Of a stretch of 27,905 nucleotides of DNA, positions 1 to 11,191 are shown one piece after another. The stretch covers positions 26,066 through 53,970 of the forward strand of contig NW_003314471.1 in NCBI RefSeq assembly GCF_000143415.4, written 5' to 3'. This DNA comes from Selaginella moellendorffii. Its lineage: Eukaryota > Streptophyta > Lycopodiopsida > Selaginellales > Selaginellaceae. The notes under the pieces are model-generated. The model worked only from the letters and a program-made list of their open reading frames with translations, made no database searches and was not told where the DNA came from. Both the position numbers and the translations under genes were made by a program. The number at the start of each line of letters is the position of its first letter. Positions within the stretch are counted from its first letter, which is position 1.

Positions 1-1
1 C

Positions 2-2785
2 TTTGTCAAGAAGAAGGATGGGAGCTTGCGGCTAGTTATTGACTATCGAGGTTTGAACAAGGTGACTGTTCGGAACCGTTATCCGCTGCCCCTGATCTCG
101 GACCTGTTGGAACGCCTCGGCGGTGCCCGCTTCTTCACCAAGATCGACCTCCGTGGAGCATACAACCTGATCTGGATCCGGCCTGGTGATGAATGGAAGA
201 CTGCGTTCCAAACCCGCTATGGCCACTTCGAGTACACTGTCATGCCATTTGGCTTGACAAATGCTCCAGCAGTTTTCCAACACATGGCTAACGACGTCTT
301 TCGGGAGTTTCTTGATCAGATGGTGATCGTCTACCTCGATGACATCCTCATCTACTAAAAAACTCAGGAGGAGCATGACGAGGTGCTAGCGAAGCTGCGA
401 GAACACGGCCTATACGCGAAGCTTGAGAAATGTTCCTTTGATCAGCAGTCTGTGGAGTTCCTTGGGTACATTGTCACTCCTGAGGGTATCACGATGGATC
501 CTGCCAAAGTCAAGACTATTCTCAAATGGGAGCCTCTACAATCAATGTTGGACGTTCAGGTTTTCCTTGGCTTCGCCAACTTCTACCGCAAATTCATTGA
601 TCACTACTCTGACATTGTCCTTCCTCTCACACATCTCACTCGCAAGGATGTTCCCTTCTCTTGGTCTGCTGCTGCCCACCAGGCCTTCGACACACTCAAG
701 GCGGCCTTCAGTTCTGCTCCTGTCTTGATCCATGCTGATTCCTCACAACCTTTCTTCATCGAGGCTGACGCCTCCGTCTTTGCCATTGGTGCTGTGCTGT
801 CTCAACTCGGAGCGGATCACGAACTTCATCCGGTCGCTTTCCATTCTCGGAAATTCCAGCCTGCTGAGATCAATTACGAAATCCACGACAAGGAGCTCCT
901 TGCTATCGTGGATTCCTTTGGAGAGTGGCGCCATTTCTTGGAGGGGGCGAGCCATCAAACAATAGTCTGGACGGATCACAAAAATCTCGAGTACTTTGCC
1001 ACTTCCCGAGTTTTAAGCCGTCGTCAAGCAAGGTGGGCACAATTCCTGAGTCGGTTTGACTTTGTTATCAAGTACAGACCTGGAAAGTTTCAAGGCCTTC
1101 CTGATGCTCTTTCAAGGCGCTCCTATCTCAGTCTCAGGCCTGGTAATCCTGCCTTCGATCAACAGGATCAAGTTATCCTCGGTCCTGATCGGCTTCAAGT
1201 TATGGCAATTTCCCTGGCCCCTCAGGACTCCTCCTTGATGGATGCAATCAGAAACGATCTTCAATCCGATGATCTCGCTAGCGACATCTTCCCCCATCTT
1301 CAGGCTGGACACCCAGTGACTCCCGACTGCCGGCGATTTGACGAGTTCGAGTTCTTAGATGGCTTATTGTACCGTGGGGAGCAGCTTTACGTTCCTGAAG
1401 GTGATGCTCGAAGGTTGGTCCTGATGGCGTGCCATGATAGCCCGACTGCTGGTCACTTCGGCATTGCGAAAACCTATGAGCTAGTTGCACGGGACTTTTG
1501 GTGGCCTCACATGGACGACTACATCAAAGCTTTTGTTACCTCCTGTGACACTTGTGCCCGGAATAAGGTACCTCGCCACCTTCCTTCAGGTTTGCTTCGT
1601 TCCCTTCCGGTCCCTTCAGGTCCTTGGGAATCCATCTCCATGGATTTCTTGAGTGATCTTTCGAGTTCTGGAGGCTTCAACAGCATTTTAGTCGTGGTGG
1701 ATCGCTTCACAAAGATGGCGCACTTCTTGCCATGTACCAAGGAATTTTCGGGCGAGGACATAGAAAAATTGGTATTCAGGGAAATTTTCCGACTTCATGG
1801 GATTCCTACAGATGTGGTTTCGGATCGGGGGCCTCAGTTCATCTCTCATTTCTGGCAATGGTTTTTGCAGCTGCTTGGAGTGAAGGCCAACCTCTCTTCG
1901 GCATATCATCCTCAAACTGATGGGCAGTCCGAGCGAACGATTCAGACGTTGGAACAATTTTTGAGGTGCTTCATTAACTATCATCAGGATAACTAGTTTG
2001 ATATCCTTCCCCTTGCTGAGTTCTCCTATAATAACTCTGTTCACTCCTCTCTTCGAGTTTCCCCCTTCTTTGCGAACTCTGGCCGAAATCCCCGATTCAA
2101 TCTCTCACTTCCTTCTCCATCTGAATCCTCTCGTTCAAATCCCCGTTCTGAGGCATTTATCTCCAACCTCCAGGAAATCCACAACTCCATCTCCTTCCAC
2201 CTCCATCGTGCTCAGGAATCTCATAAAACATTTGCCAATGTCCATCGTCAGGATTGTCCCCCTTACAATATCGGGGATAAAGTCTGGCTCCTTAGGCGAA
2301 ATATCTCCACCACCAGGCCCTGTCCAAAACTCGATTTCAAACGCCTTGGTCCTTTCCCTATCACTGCCATCATTAATCCTGTGACTTATCGCCTTGCACT
2401 TCCCTCCTCATATCAAATTCACCCCGTTTTTCACTCCTCTCTCCTTGAGCCTTATATTCCCAGTCCTATTCCAAATCGGGTCATTCCTCCGCCTCCACCA
2501 GTGCAGCTCGAGGATGGGTCTGAGTACGAGGTTCAGGACATCCTTGATTCCAAGATTTCACGGTCTAAACTCTACTATCTGGTGGACTGGAAGGGTTACG
2601 GACCTGAGGAACGCACTTGGGAACCTGCGGACAACCTGATTCATTCTCCTGACCTTGTTCAGGACTTCCACCGCCGCTATCCTTCTCGTCCCAGTCCTCA
2701 TTCTTTTTCTCCATCTCCCATCCCTCGCCGCTCATCTCATCCTCCTCTTCATTCTCGTTCACATCCTCATTCCACTCGTTCTTGA
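2..2785 (+). pseudogene. pol: Ty3/gypsy chromovirus pol, 3' part (RT-RNase H-integrase-chromodomain)
   Basis: A single reading frame runs from the window edge to a TGA at 2783-2785, broken only by TAA at 356-358 and TAG at 1994-1996. Reverse transcriptase comes first, with the catalytic YLDD motif at about 330-345. The RNase H domain follows (DASVFAIGAVLSQ near 765, then TDHKNLEYF near 973). Integrase has an HHCC-type zinc-binding region (about 1420-1560) and the D,D,E core (SMDFLSD, VSDRGPQF, HPQTDGQSER; 1635-1935). A chromodomain lies at about 2525-2690 (YLVDWKGYGPEERTWEP), which places the element among the chromoviruses. The order RT-RH-INT is diagnostic of Ty3/gypsy. Gag, protease and the start of RT lie outside the window. 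Both stops fall in conserved positions, so the copy is dead but only lightly decayed. Confidence 0.95.
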
Positions 2786-2796
2786 GGAGGGGGTGC
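2786..2796 (+). promoter_or_regulatory. Polypurine tract of the chromovirus
   Basis: A purine run (GGAGGGGG) begins directly after the pol stop codon and ends 3 bases before the TG of the 3' LTR. This is the expected place for the primer of plus-strand DNA synthesis. Confidence 0.7.
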
Positions 2797-3156
2797 TGTC
2801 AGGAATCCCCCAAATCTTGCCACATTCCTGACTCTCGCCGGATTCCTGACCTGCAGACCACATTCCTGACTCTCGAGACACTTCCCTATTCCTGACTCTC
2901 GAGACACTTCCCGATTCCTGAGTCTCAGGCCACATTCCTGATGATGATGTGGCGCCTCCTCGACCTCAGCTATATTTAGGCCGTCCTCGATCCAAGAGTG
3001 GTGGAGCTTCATCAACCTATAGTATATATAGGTTAGCCTTGTTCCATTTCTCCACAATTTGAATCAACACCAGTCTAAGGTTTCTTCTTTGTTTCCACTA
3101 GCTTTTCTCTTTGTCCTTTTGCATTTCCAGTCTTGATCTTGTCAGGGGTCTTGACA
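2797..3156 (+). repeat. 3' LTR of the chromovirus
   Basis: Begins TGTCAGG immediately after the polypurine tract and ends CTTGACA, giving the usual TG...CA ends with a 5-bp inverted repeat (TGTCA/TGACA). It contains a TATATTTA-type box near 2971 and a TATATATA stretch near 3023. The 5' LTR is outside the window, so the right boundary cannot be confirmed by comparison; a second copy of the terminal 30 bp at 3270-3299 leaves open a longer LTR. Confidence 0.65.
2823..2945 (+). repeat. Short tandem repeats inside the chromovirus LTR
   Basis: Four to five imperfect copies of a unit built on ATTCCTGACTCTCGAGACAC follow one another in the U3 part of the LTR. Such repeats are common in LTR promoter regions; no function is shown here. 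Confidence 0.75.
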
Positions 3157-3622
3157 GTTTGATTAAAATTGTGCTTTTTCGTTTTTTGATTTAGCTCATT
3201 TTGATTGTTTGATTACCTTTGCCTTTTTTTCCCCCTTTTTTCTTTCTTCTTGCCAATGGAGTCTCCAAGCCAGTCTTGATCTTGTCAGGGGTCTTGACAT
3301 ATATAAACTAAGGTTTATGGATTAATTGATATGTACATTTTTTGTATTCTTTTTCATATTCCATGCACTCACATTGGTGGAGGTGATGCGCATTTTGATT
3401 ATTCCTAAGGATTGTTTGGATTTGGGATTTTGGTTTATATCTAGGTTTTTCCATTTGTTTTTTCCCTTCAGGATTTTGGTTTAGATTTAGCTTTTTGCAT
3501 TGTCTAGATCTTCATTTCCTTCTAGCTTTTGTCATTCCTCTTCTTTCACTCTTTCCTTTTTGTTCATCTTCATAGCAAATCAGCAATCTCCTCCTTTGAC
3601 TCTAGAGCAGCAGTTGGTATAA
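3157..3622. other. Non-coding AT/pyrimidine-rich spacer between the two gypsy elements
   Basis: No gene is seen. The stretch is rich in T runs and contains one duplicate of the chromovirus LTR end (3270-3299). It probably includes the untranslated leader of the second element, but I could not find its 5' LTR or a primer binding site, so that element's left end is either lost or fused here. Confidence 0.5.
3270..3299 (+). repeat. Duplicate of the chromovirus LTR terminal 30 bp
   Basis: The stretch starting CCAGTCTTGATCTTGTC and ending GGGTCTTGACA is the same as 3127-3156, with 113 bp of unrelated sequence between the copies. Confidence 0.85.
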
Positions 3623-4299
3623 TTGCTTGATGCTATGTGCTTACAATTGAACAACCAAACTCAGTTGATAGCGGCATTCATGGCACGTGGTACAACTTCT
3701 CCTGCTCTTGGTGCCAATCCTCGCATTCACCTGGAGTTTTTTCGTGGGAATCCTGGGGATGATGTGTACTATTGGTTCAATCACTTCACAGTGATTGCCA
3801 CATATCATTCTTGGGATGATACTCAATATTTGCATGAGTTTCCCACATGTCTCCAAGGGACGGCGTTGCAGTGGTACAATGGTTTGAGTGCAGCCACTTG
3901 TGGGGATTGGAGTGTTCTCCCGGACATCTTCAAACACGCATTTGGACATGCAGACGATTGTGATGAGGCCATCCAACAATTATATCATCTTCACCAAGGG
4001 CCATCTGAGTCGGTGATGCAATTTGGCTTTTGTTTCCGAAGTCTTTTGCTTTGTGCGGAGCCAAATATGCTAGAGCGGATTAAGCTAGGAATGTTGTGGC
4101 CAGCACTTCATCAAGATCTTGTCAGACTTATGCATGCACTTGCTCAGCAACCCTTGACGATGTTTTTCGCTTGGCACAACATTATGAGACGTCTTCTCGT
4201 CCACTTCTCACTGCCCATCCTTCTGCTCCTCTTCCTGTAGGTGATGGTTCTGTTCTAATGGAGGTTGGTGCTGCTGCTGCTTGAGTCTAAGGACAAGGG
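3623..4299 (+). pseudogene. gag: Ty3/gypsy element 2, Gag capsid part
   Basis: The translation contains a retrotransposon Gag region: IHLEFFRGNPGDDVYYWFNH, then LQGTALQWYNGL and VLPDIFKHAFG, the spacing of the retrotrans_gag family. Around 4145 the frame shifts from +2 to +1: the match continues in the other frame as TLDDVFRLAQHYE. In-frame stops then follow near 4280. The gene is cut at 4299 by element A and resumes at 11187, where the zinc knuckle is found. This is a dead fragment; the upstream Met is not certain. Confidence 0.8.
4295..4299 (+). repeat. Target site duplication (left) of element A
   Basis: AAGGG directly precedes the LTR start TGTAAGCG; the same five bases follow the other LTR at 11187-11191. 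A 5-bp duplication is standard for LTR-retrotransposon integrase. Confidence 0.9.
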
Positions 4300-6057
4300 T
4301 GTAAGCGACTAATTTTTCCATTTTACTTTAGTCACTTAACCGCACCTCCGACCCCTTGGAGGAGTCTCATTCACAACCTCCATAAGTCCCAGTTAGGACT
4401 TGGGGTATGCTAGCCCCAAGAATGGCATCTCTGCCACTCAACCTTTGCACTTGGTCCAAGTGCTCCACGTGTCCGATCCCATGACCGACACCCCAAGGTA
4501 CCACCGACATATCGGCCCGTTACGCTAAGGCCATGTCCATTCACCTTGGTCACATTAGTGGTCCAACACCACCTGCATTCCAAACCCGTCTCTCAACGAC
4601 TTGGTCATCCGTCCATGAGGGATCATCCCAGATCCACTCCTTAACATCCTTAGGATGCCTATAGACAAGGGGAATAGCCTTCCCCAATATCTCCGTTCCG
4701 GTCCCCACCAAGTCCCTTTCTGTCCTTGGCCGTGTTCGCCAACACTGCCACTGGATCAAGGCCCACCGGCCCGACCACTAAGTCCCTCTATCCTCTAGGA
4801 CTGCTTCACCGCGTGATTGTGTCCTTGGTCACCACACCAGAGGGCTACTCCTCTTTCTTTCCACAGCCTGGGACTCTGGGACACCATTTCGGAACACCGT
4901 GGCCCTACGCTGGCCTCATGGGTACTCTCCCCGCCTTCCGCCTTTGGGTGCTCTAGCCATGGGCTTAGAGCAAGGTTTCATTGAGCCACGACAGGTATCC
5001 AAGTAGGTAGTGCCACCCACACTTGGACTGGGAGCATCGGCCAGTCGATCTCCCGGGGGAACTAGAGCCGGCTCTTGAACACTTCACCAAGCTACCCCGC
5101 TTGTCGGCTTGTGTTCACTCTAGTCTTGGACTTCCCAGTGGGCAGCTCATCACCCAACACTGGGTCCGGCCTTCCTGGGCTAAACTGGCCTTTCCTTGCC
5201 AAACTGGCCTTTCCTTGCCAAACTGGCTCCAATGCAGTCCTCCCCCTTACTATACTTTTGGAGCTCACCAAACCCCTCAGGGTCTGGGAGACGAATGCTT
5301 TGGGCTTTCACCCTCTCAGACTCGAACTCGGACTCGGACTCGGACTCGGACTCGGACTTGGACTCGGACTCAGACTCGGGCTCGGGCTCGGGCTCGGTCT
5401 CGGCCTCGGCCTCGGTCTTGGTCTCGGTTCCGATCTCGGTCTCGGTCTCGGTCCCGGTCTCGGTCCCGGTCTCGGTCTCAACTTCGGACTCCATCTCGGG
5501 TCCATCTCGGACTCCATCTTGGACTCCATCTCGGGTCCATCTCGGACTCCATCTCGGGTCCATCTCGGACTCCATCTCGGACTCCATCTCGGACTCCATC
5601 TCGGGTCCATCTCGGACTCCATCTCGGGTCCATCTCGGGTCCATCTTGGACTCCATCTCGGGTCCATTTCGGGTCCATCTCGGACTCCATCTCGGGTCTG
5701 TCTCGGACTCAATCTCGGATCCATCTCGGGTCCACCTCGGACTCCACCTCGGACTCCATCTCGGGGTCCTTCTCGGACTCCACTTCGGACTCCACTTCGG
5801 ACTCCAACTCGGGTCCATCTCGGACACTTCCACGTGTCATGTGTTAGTCCTTTTTGGGTCCCTTTTTGGAGCCTCGCCTATGGCTCGCTTCGTGCTCATT
5901 CCTCAAGCACTTCATTAGGAGTTCCACTCCCGCTCTTGACTTTTCAAGTCGGAGCTTTTGGTCCAAACGTGTTACGCTCGTTTGACTCTCGCTTTGGCCA
6001 CTAGCACGTGGCGCTCTTTCGGCTCCACTTTGGGGCCTATGGATTTTGTGTCTCACA
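4300..6057 (-). repeat. Element A LTR (3' LTR in element orientation)
   Basis: Begins TGTAAGCGACT and ends GTGTCTCACA on the plus strand. It matches 9473-11186 along its length except for length differences in the CTCGGA-type repeat zone (1758 versus 1714 bp). Long antisense open frames in it are by-products of the simple repeat. Confidence 0.92.
5321..5826. repeat. CTCGGA / CTCGGACTCCAT minisatellite in the left LTR of element A
   Basis: A hexamer zone (CTCGGA, then CTCGGT/CTCGGC variants) passes into 11-12-bp units of the types CTCGGACTCCAT and CTCGGGTCCAT. The 6-bp periodicity keeps several frames open, which yields spurious proteins of 200-300 residues on both strands. Confidence 0.95.
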
Positions 6058-6072
6058 ACTCCACCACCCATA
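6058..6072 (-). promoter_or_regulatory. Possible polypurine tract of element A
   Basis: On the minus strand GGGTGGTGGAGT directly precedes the 3' LTR. It is purine-rich but interrupted by T, so the call rests mainly on position. Confidence 0.4.
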
Positions 6073-7535
6073 GACGAAGTTCGATGTCCTCATCGAACGG
6101 TAAACCCTTTCATAAAGTAACACTCGCATGTGTTACCATTTCCATCCTTAGCACCTAGCCAATATTTGTCTATGGTTTGACACCAAAGGCTCACCATGCC
6201 TTGTCCATCCTCTAAGGAGCATAGCCTCTCCAACTTAAAGGTTCACTTGACCACTTGCGGTGGTTCTCTCCTCTTATTGATTTAGTTCTCACTAAACCTG
6301 TTAGAGACACCTTCTCTAACTCGATCCCACTACCCGTTCTCGAGTGGTCTCACTTTCCAGCGCTATAACCCTTGCACTTTGGAACTTTTAATTCTGACTT
6401 CTCGAAGTCAATTTCTTAGGTGTCTCCAACACCTTGCATTGCACATATTGTGCAACTCCACTTCCTCATCCTAGGAAGTTCTCCACTTGAGGGCACCATC
6501 ATCCTCTGTTCGATTTCATGCCACCTTTGGGCACCGAGTTCCAGTTATCATATTTTGTGCTAGGGCTGTCCACGGCCCTATATTTTGGCTACTTTGCCGC
6601 TCCCTCACTTGGAGCTTTTACTTCGCCAAATTGGAGCACTTAGGAATCCATCCTTGGAAGTCCACTTCCTTTCCCGCAACCCGTTAGCATCAAACACATT
6701 AGTGTTCCTTGGCTAACTTTGCCATTTGGGATCCCTTCTATTAAATTCCATGGCCCAAACTTGGCCACTAGTCCTTTGCTTCTATCCTTGATTGTTGCAC
6801 CCAGCAACATAGGATCGCTACCTCCATTTTTTAGGTATCCGTTTGTTTCCATAGCAAAGACTCTTCTTTGCCAAGTCCGGAGGATGTTCACCCCTAGTAT
6901 GTCTCTTTAGCATCTTCTGCTATGGGCTTTATCCACGGCCCAACTTCGTGACCCTCCCATGGGTCTCTTATAGAGACTACTTTCCTTGGACTCACTATGC
7001 CATCACACGGACATAGTTTATTTCCTTTAGGTGCTCTTCCCACTTGGTCATCTTAACCAAGCCACACCACCTTAAACAGTTCAATTTCAACATTTTGAAC
7101 CAGGAACTTCATTCCTTAGCCAACCAAGGACCTTGTCCTTATTTGGCCATAAGATCACCTAATGATCTCACCTTGGCACCTTAACAGAGTTGAGAAGAGG
7201 TACTTGGTTTCCTAGACCTTCAAGTTGTTAACTATAACCCCAGGGGCATCCCCCACACTTGGCGGTGCACCCAAGCCAGCCCTTACGGCCAAGGGTTCAT
7301 AGCAATTGAGATTAGGTGTCCCCATCTCACTCACCACGTCCTTGGTGCCACTTGCACCAAAGCGTTCAAGTTAGATATGCCGAGCTTTCACACTAAGCAA
7401 TCTAACCGTGCATCACGACTCCGAGGCATCCCTCGCTTGGCGGTGTGCCCAAACCAGTCTCCCCACTGAGAGTCCATGACCACCGAAATATGAGTGTCCT
7501 CATATTCCAAACCATCACCACACCCTAGTGAGTTG

Positions 7536-7574
7536 GGACTCGAACCCAAGTACTAGAGGGTCGGGACTCGAACC
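7536..7574 (-). promoter_or_regulatory. Two Pol III B-box-like motifs
   Basis: On the minus strand GGTTCGAGTCC occurs at 7564-7574 and again at 7536-7546, 28 bp apart. Both fit the tRNA B-box consensus GGTTCGANTCC exactly. I did not find a convincing A box upstream, so this may be a SINE or tRNA remnant or chance within the element. Confidence 0.4.
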
Positions 7575-7938
7575 CAACCTCCGTATATGCATCTACGGAC
7601 GGCATCACACAAGATGCCTGGCGTGACTTCCCACGCTGGTGCACCAACTCATATTTAAAGCGCGCTACAGATCACAGCTTAGGAACCTAGTTCCTCCGCA
7701 CTGCCAAGTCCTCTCAATTGACAAGCTTGTGATCATGCATGGACTCCTCCATGCTCGACCCCATGGGCCACCCTTTTGAAGTTGGCTCCTTCAACTAGGG
7801 TATTCATTCCCTCTGACTTGCCAATCTCACTTAGCAAGTCATCCGGCCACCGTAACATGGTTCATGCATAAGCGTGAAAGTCCTTAACCATCGACTTTCG
7901 TTCAAAGCCCTCTCTTTGAACACTTGGGAACTACTTCC

Positions 7939-8214
7939 CTAACCTTGATAGCCTTGCCTCATGGCAAGCTTCAAGACCACGTTTCTGCTGCGCCACTCTA
8001 ATTTCGCGCGTTCCATGAACCATTTACACTTGGCCTTTCTAGGTACTAAGCTACCTAGAATCGTCTTTAGGAACCTTGAAGGAACTCTGTCCCTTAGCTT
8101 GCTAAGGCCTCCCTTTTCGCAAGCTTTATAGTCGCCATATAGTCTAACATGGACAATTCCATATTTTAGACTCTCCATGGCATCACGGTTGCTAGCAGCA
8201 ACATCCTCGAGCAC
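7939..8214 (-). CDS. Short conserved open frame in element A, unknown
   Basis: A 91-residue frame starting MLEDVAASNRDAMES, rich in Lys and Arg in its second half. Its last ~60 residues are closely matched in frame by element B (17460-17645), for example GGLSKLRDRVPSRF in both. Two copies staying open suggests decayed coding sequence, possibly a gag remnant, but no domain is recognisable. Confidence 0.3.
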   Translation of the reverse strand: MLEDVAASNRDAMESLKYGIVHVRLYGDYKACEKGGLSKLRDRVPSRFLKTILGSLVPRKAKCKWFMERAKLEWRSRNVVLKLAMRQGYQG

Positions 8215-9019
8215 CCTCTTGATCCTCCACTCCCAACTTGCATAACTATCGTTGGATATGCCCTTCGATTTCTATGGTTCAGTTCCATCCCAATACTACT
8301 TGCTTTTTGGCCCCCTATGATTCTTTTGATTATTCTCCTCTAGGCTAGGAGGATAGCTTTGCACATTTTACTATGCCTTAGCAAGTATTCTTAGGGATGA
8401 ACCTACCCGATAGCCTAGGGAGTGGTTCCTCAATCTGGGGCATGCTCACCTTATAATCCCACACATCGGGATTAACATTGCTGCTTATGGGCCTTTACAT
8501 GCCCATCACTAGCCTTGCCAAAATTCAAGTTTTGGCTCTGTCCAATTCGGGTAGACAGTCTTCCCCTGTCTCCACAACCTTGGACATTTGGATAGCACCT
8601 ACTATCCATCATTTGCTAGGGACTTAGTCCCTTGGGCTTTATCTATTGCCCTTGCGACACGAAACACCACCTCCTGGTGTTCTAGAGTGTTTGGGTGTCC
8701 CAATGATGGCCTCCTGACCATGAGCATTCCCGTTTACGACATTGACTTCCAGCATTTTAGACTTTGCTAATCCAACGACCTGCAAGGTCTTAACCTTCGA
8801 GGTGCCAACTCGCTAGAATACAACTTCTTGTATTCAGGTCCTGCTTACAAGGACCATCTTTGCAAGTGTTACTTCGACACTTGATTTGTTCTCTTGGGGC
8901 AATCTTTTGCCCCTTAGGACCACTTGTCCATGTGATGAGACTACCAACTCATCCTCTGAGTACACCCCCAACTCCTTGGGTTGTTCCAACATTTACTAGA
9001 GGTAGCCCTGGCTACCACT

Positions 9020-9226
9020 TCAAGGACTCGTGTCCTCGCCCATGCTTGACCTCTCACGGTCATCCATTCCGGTCTCACCTTCATGAGCACCAGCCTCGAC
9101 TATGTGAGGATAATCTTGTGACTCCTTTATGATTTTGGAGTCTCTATCTTCCCCGTGATCCCGACTATAGTTGTTTACCACAACTACCTTAGCAAATTGG
9201 ATGAGCCAAATGCTCATCCGGATCAC
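9020..9226 (-). CDS. Short open frame next to the primer binding site, unknown
   Basis: A 68-residue frame that also stays open in element B at 15719-15925 with mostly matching residues (MIRMSIWL versus MIWMSIWL; GEDRDSK in both). It sits where gag would begin in an LTR element. No Gag motif is visible; the shared openness may only reflect recent common ancestry. Confidence 0.25.
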   Translation of the reverse strand: MIRMSIWLIQFAKVVVVNNYSRDHGEDRDSKIIKESQDYPHIVEAGAHEGETGMDDRERSSMGEDTSP

Positions 9227-9457
9227 ATCCTCAACTCAATGAGAAAAGCCTTGCACTGTTCCCAAGATCCCAAAGTCGTTCCATTATTGGCCCTTTTCTA
9301 TCCACCACCTCATCTACAAGTTCACACATGAACTGTAATGGAGAGCCATGTCTTCCCGACTTGCTACTCCTCAAGGATAGGCCCACTCCTCGGACCTTCC
9401 GATGCCAACACTAGTGGTGATATACTTGAGCACCAATAAAAGTCAGACTAAGGAACA

Positions 9458-9469
9458 GCTCCAATACCA
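9458..9469 (-). promoter_or_regulatory. Primer binding site of element A (initiator tRNA-Met type)
   Basis: The minus strand reads TGGTATTGGAGC, three bases inside the LTR end. It resembles TGGTATCAGAGC, the site complementary to the 3' end of plant initiator tRNA-Met, with two differences. It fixes the element's direction. Confidence 0.8.
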
Positions 9470-9472
9470 AGT

Positions 9473-11186
9473 TGTAAGCGACTAATTTTTCCATTTTACT
9501 TTAGTCACTTAACCGCACCTCCGACCCCTTGGAGGAGTCTCATTCACAACCTCCATAAGTCCCAGTTAGGACTTGGGGTATGCTAGCCCCAAGAATGGCA
9601 TCTCTGCCACTCAACCTTTGCACTTGGTCCAAGTGCTCCACGTGTCTGATCCCATGACCGACACCCCAAGGTACCACCGACATATCGGCCCGTTACGCTA
9701 AGGCCATGTCCATTCACCTTGGTCACATTGGTGGTCCAACACCACCTGCATTCCAAACCCGTCTCTCAACGACTTGGTCATCCGTCTATGAGGGATCATC
9801 CCAGATCCACTCCTTAACATCCTTAGGATGCCTATAGACAAGGGGAATAGCCTTCCCCAATATCTCCGTTCCGGTCCCCACCAAGTCCCTTTCTGTCCTT
9901 GGCCGTGTTCGCCAACACTGCCACTGGATCAAGGCCCACCGGCCCAACCACTAAGTCCCTCTATCCTCTAGGACTGCTTCACCGTGTGACTGTGTCCTTG
10001 GTCACCACACCAGAGGGCTACTCCTCTTTCTTTCCACAGCCTGGGACTCTGGGACACCATTTCGGAACACCGTGGCCCTACGCAGGCCTCATGGGTACTC
10101 TCCTCGCCTTCCGCCTTTGGGTGCTCTAGCCATGGGCTTAGAGCGAGGTTCCATTGAGCCACGACAGGTATCCAAGTAGGTAGTGCCACCCACACTTGGA
10201 CTGGGAGCATCGGCCAGTCGATCTCCCGGGGGAACTAGAGCCGGCTCTTGAACACTTCACCAAGCTACCCCGCTTGTCGGCTTGTGTTCACTCTAGTCTT
10301 GGACTTCCCAGTGGGCAGCTCATCACCCAACACTGCGTCCGGCCTTCCTGGGCTAAACTGGCCTTTCCTGGCCAAACTGGCTCCACTGCAGTCCTCCCCC
10401 TTACTATACTTTTGGAGCTCACCAAACCCCCCAGGGTCTGGGAGACGAACGCTTTGGGCTTTCACCCTCTCAAACTCGAACTCGGACTCGGACTCGGACT
10501 CGGACTCGGACTCGGACTCGGACTCGGACTTGGGCTCGGGCTCGGTCTCGGCCTCGGTCTTGGTCTCGGTCCCGGTCTTGGTCCCGGTCTCGGTCCCGGT
10601 CTTGGTCCCGGTCTCGGTATCAACTTCGGACTCCATCTCGGGTCCATCTCGGACTCCATCTCGGCTCCATCTCGGACTCCAACTCGGGTCCATCTCGGAC
10701 TCCATCTCGGGTCCATCTCGGGTCCATCTCGGACTCCATCTCGGACTCCATCTCGGGTCCATCTCGGGTCCATCTTGGACTCCATCTTGGGTCCATTTCG
10801 GGTCCATCTCGGACTCCATCTCGGGTCCGTCTCGGACTCAATCTCGGATCCATCTCGGGTCCACCTTGGACTCCACCTCGGACTCCATCTCGGGGTCCTT
10901 CTCGGACTCCACTTCAGACTCCACTTCGGACTCCAACTCGAGTCCATCTCGGACACTTCCACGTGTCATGTGTTAATCCTTTTTGGGTCCCTTTTTGGAG
11001 CCTCGCCTATGGCTCGCTTCGTGCTCATTCCTCAAGCACTTCATTAGGAGTTCCACTCCCGCTCTTGATTTTTCAAGTCGGAGCTTTTGGTCCAAACGTG
11101 TTACGCTCATTTGACTCTCGCTTTGGCCACTAGCACGTGGCGCCCTTTCGGCTCCACTTTGGGGCCTAGGGATTTTGTGTCTCACA
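9473..11186 (-). repeat. Element A LTR (5' LTR in element orientation)
   Basis: Direct repeat of 4300-6057 with the same TGT...ACA ends. It is followed at once by the second AAGGG copy and then by the resumed Gag frame of element 2. Confidence 0.92.
10475..10955. repeat. CTCGGA-type minisatellite in the right LTR of element A
   Basis: Same repeat zone as in the other LTR, shorter by several units. The difference shows unit gain or loss since insertion. Confidence 0.95.
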
Positions 11187-11191
11187 AAGGG
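11187..11191 (+). repeat. Target site duplication (right) of element A
   Basis: AAGGG, identical to 4295-4299. Confidence 0.9.

Larger units (their letters stand above)
6058..9457 (-). other. Internal non-coding region of element A
   Basis: 3.4 kb without an intact gene. Two short minus-strand open frames (7939-8214 and 9020-9226) have counterparts in element B and are listed separately. The span 7800-7930, read on the minus strand, gives a stretch that is open in B (DFHAYARTMLQWPDDLL) but has a stop here. Two tRNA-like B boxes lie at 7536-7574. Compared with B, about 640 bp is missing near 8770-8800. The rest shows nothing I recognise. Confidence 0.6.
4300..11186 (-). mobile_element. Element A: complete non-autonomous LTR retrotransposon (LARD-like)
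   Basis: Two direct repeats of about 1.7 kb (4300-6057 and 9473-11186), each with TGT...ACA ends, enclose 3.4 kb of internal sequence. The whole is flanked by AAGGG on both sides. The primer binding site lies on the minus strand next to the right repeat, so the element reads leftward. The internal region holds only short, broken open frames and no recognisable gag or pol. Long LTRs with a long non-coding interior match the LARD class, which would need proteins from another element to move. The two LTRs are nearly identical over long stretches outside the simple-repeat zone, which points to a fairly recent insertion. It lies in the Gag gene of element 2. Confidence 0.9.

Noticed and set aside
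4726-4956. Frame beginning MAVFANTATGS, also present at 9899-10129 and reverse at 14825-15052
   Set aside because: Lies in the LTR on the antisense strand; conservation follows from LTR identity and gives no evidence of coding.
5023-6004. Long overlapping open frames (200-310 residues) on both strands in the LTR repeat zones, including those at 10196-11047 and 13727-14749
   Set aside because: They arise from 6-bp periodicity, occur in several frames at once and consist of Leu-Gly, Ser-Asp or Pro-Arg repeats. The non-repeat start shared by the three LTRs is antisense to the element.
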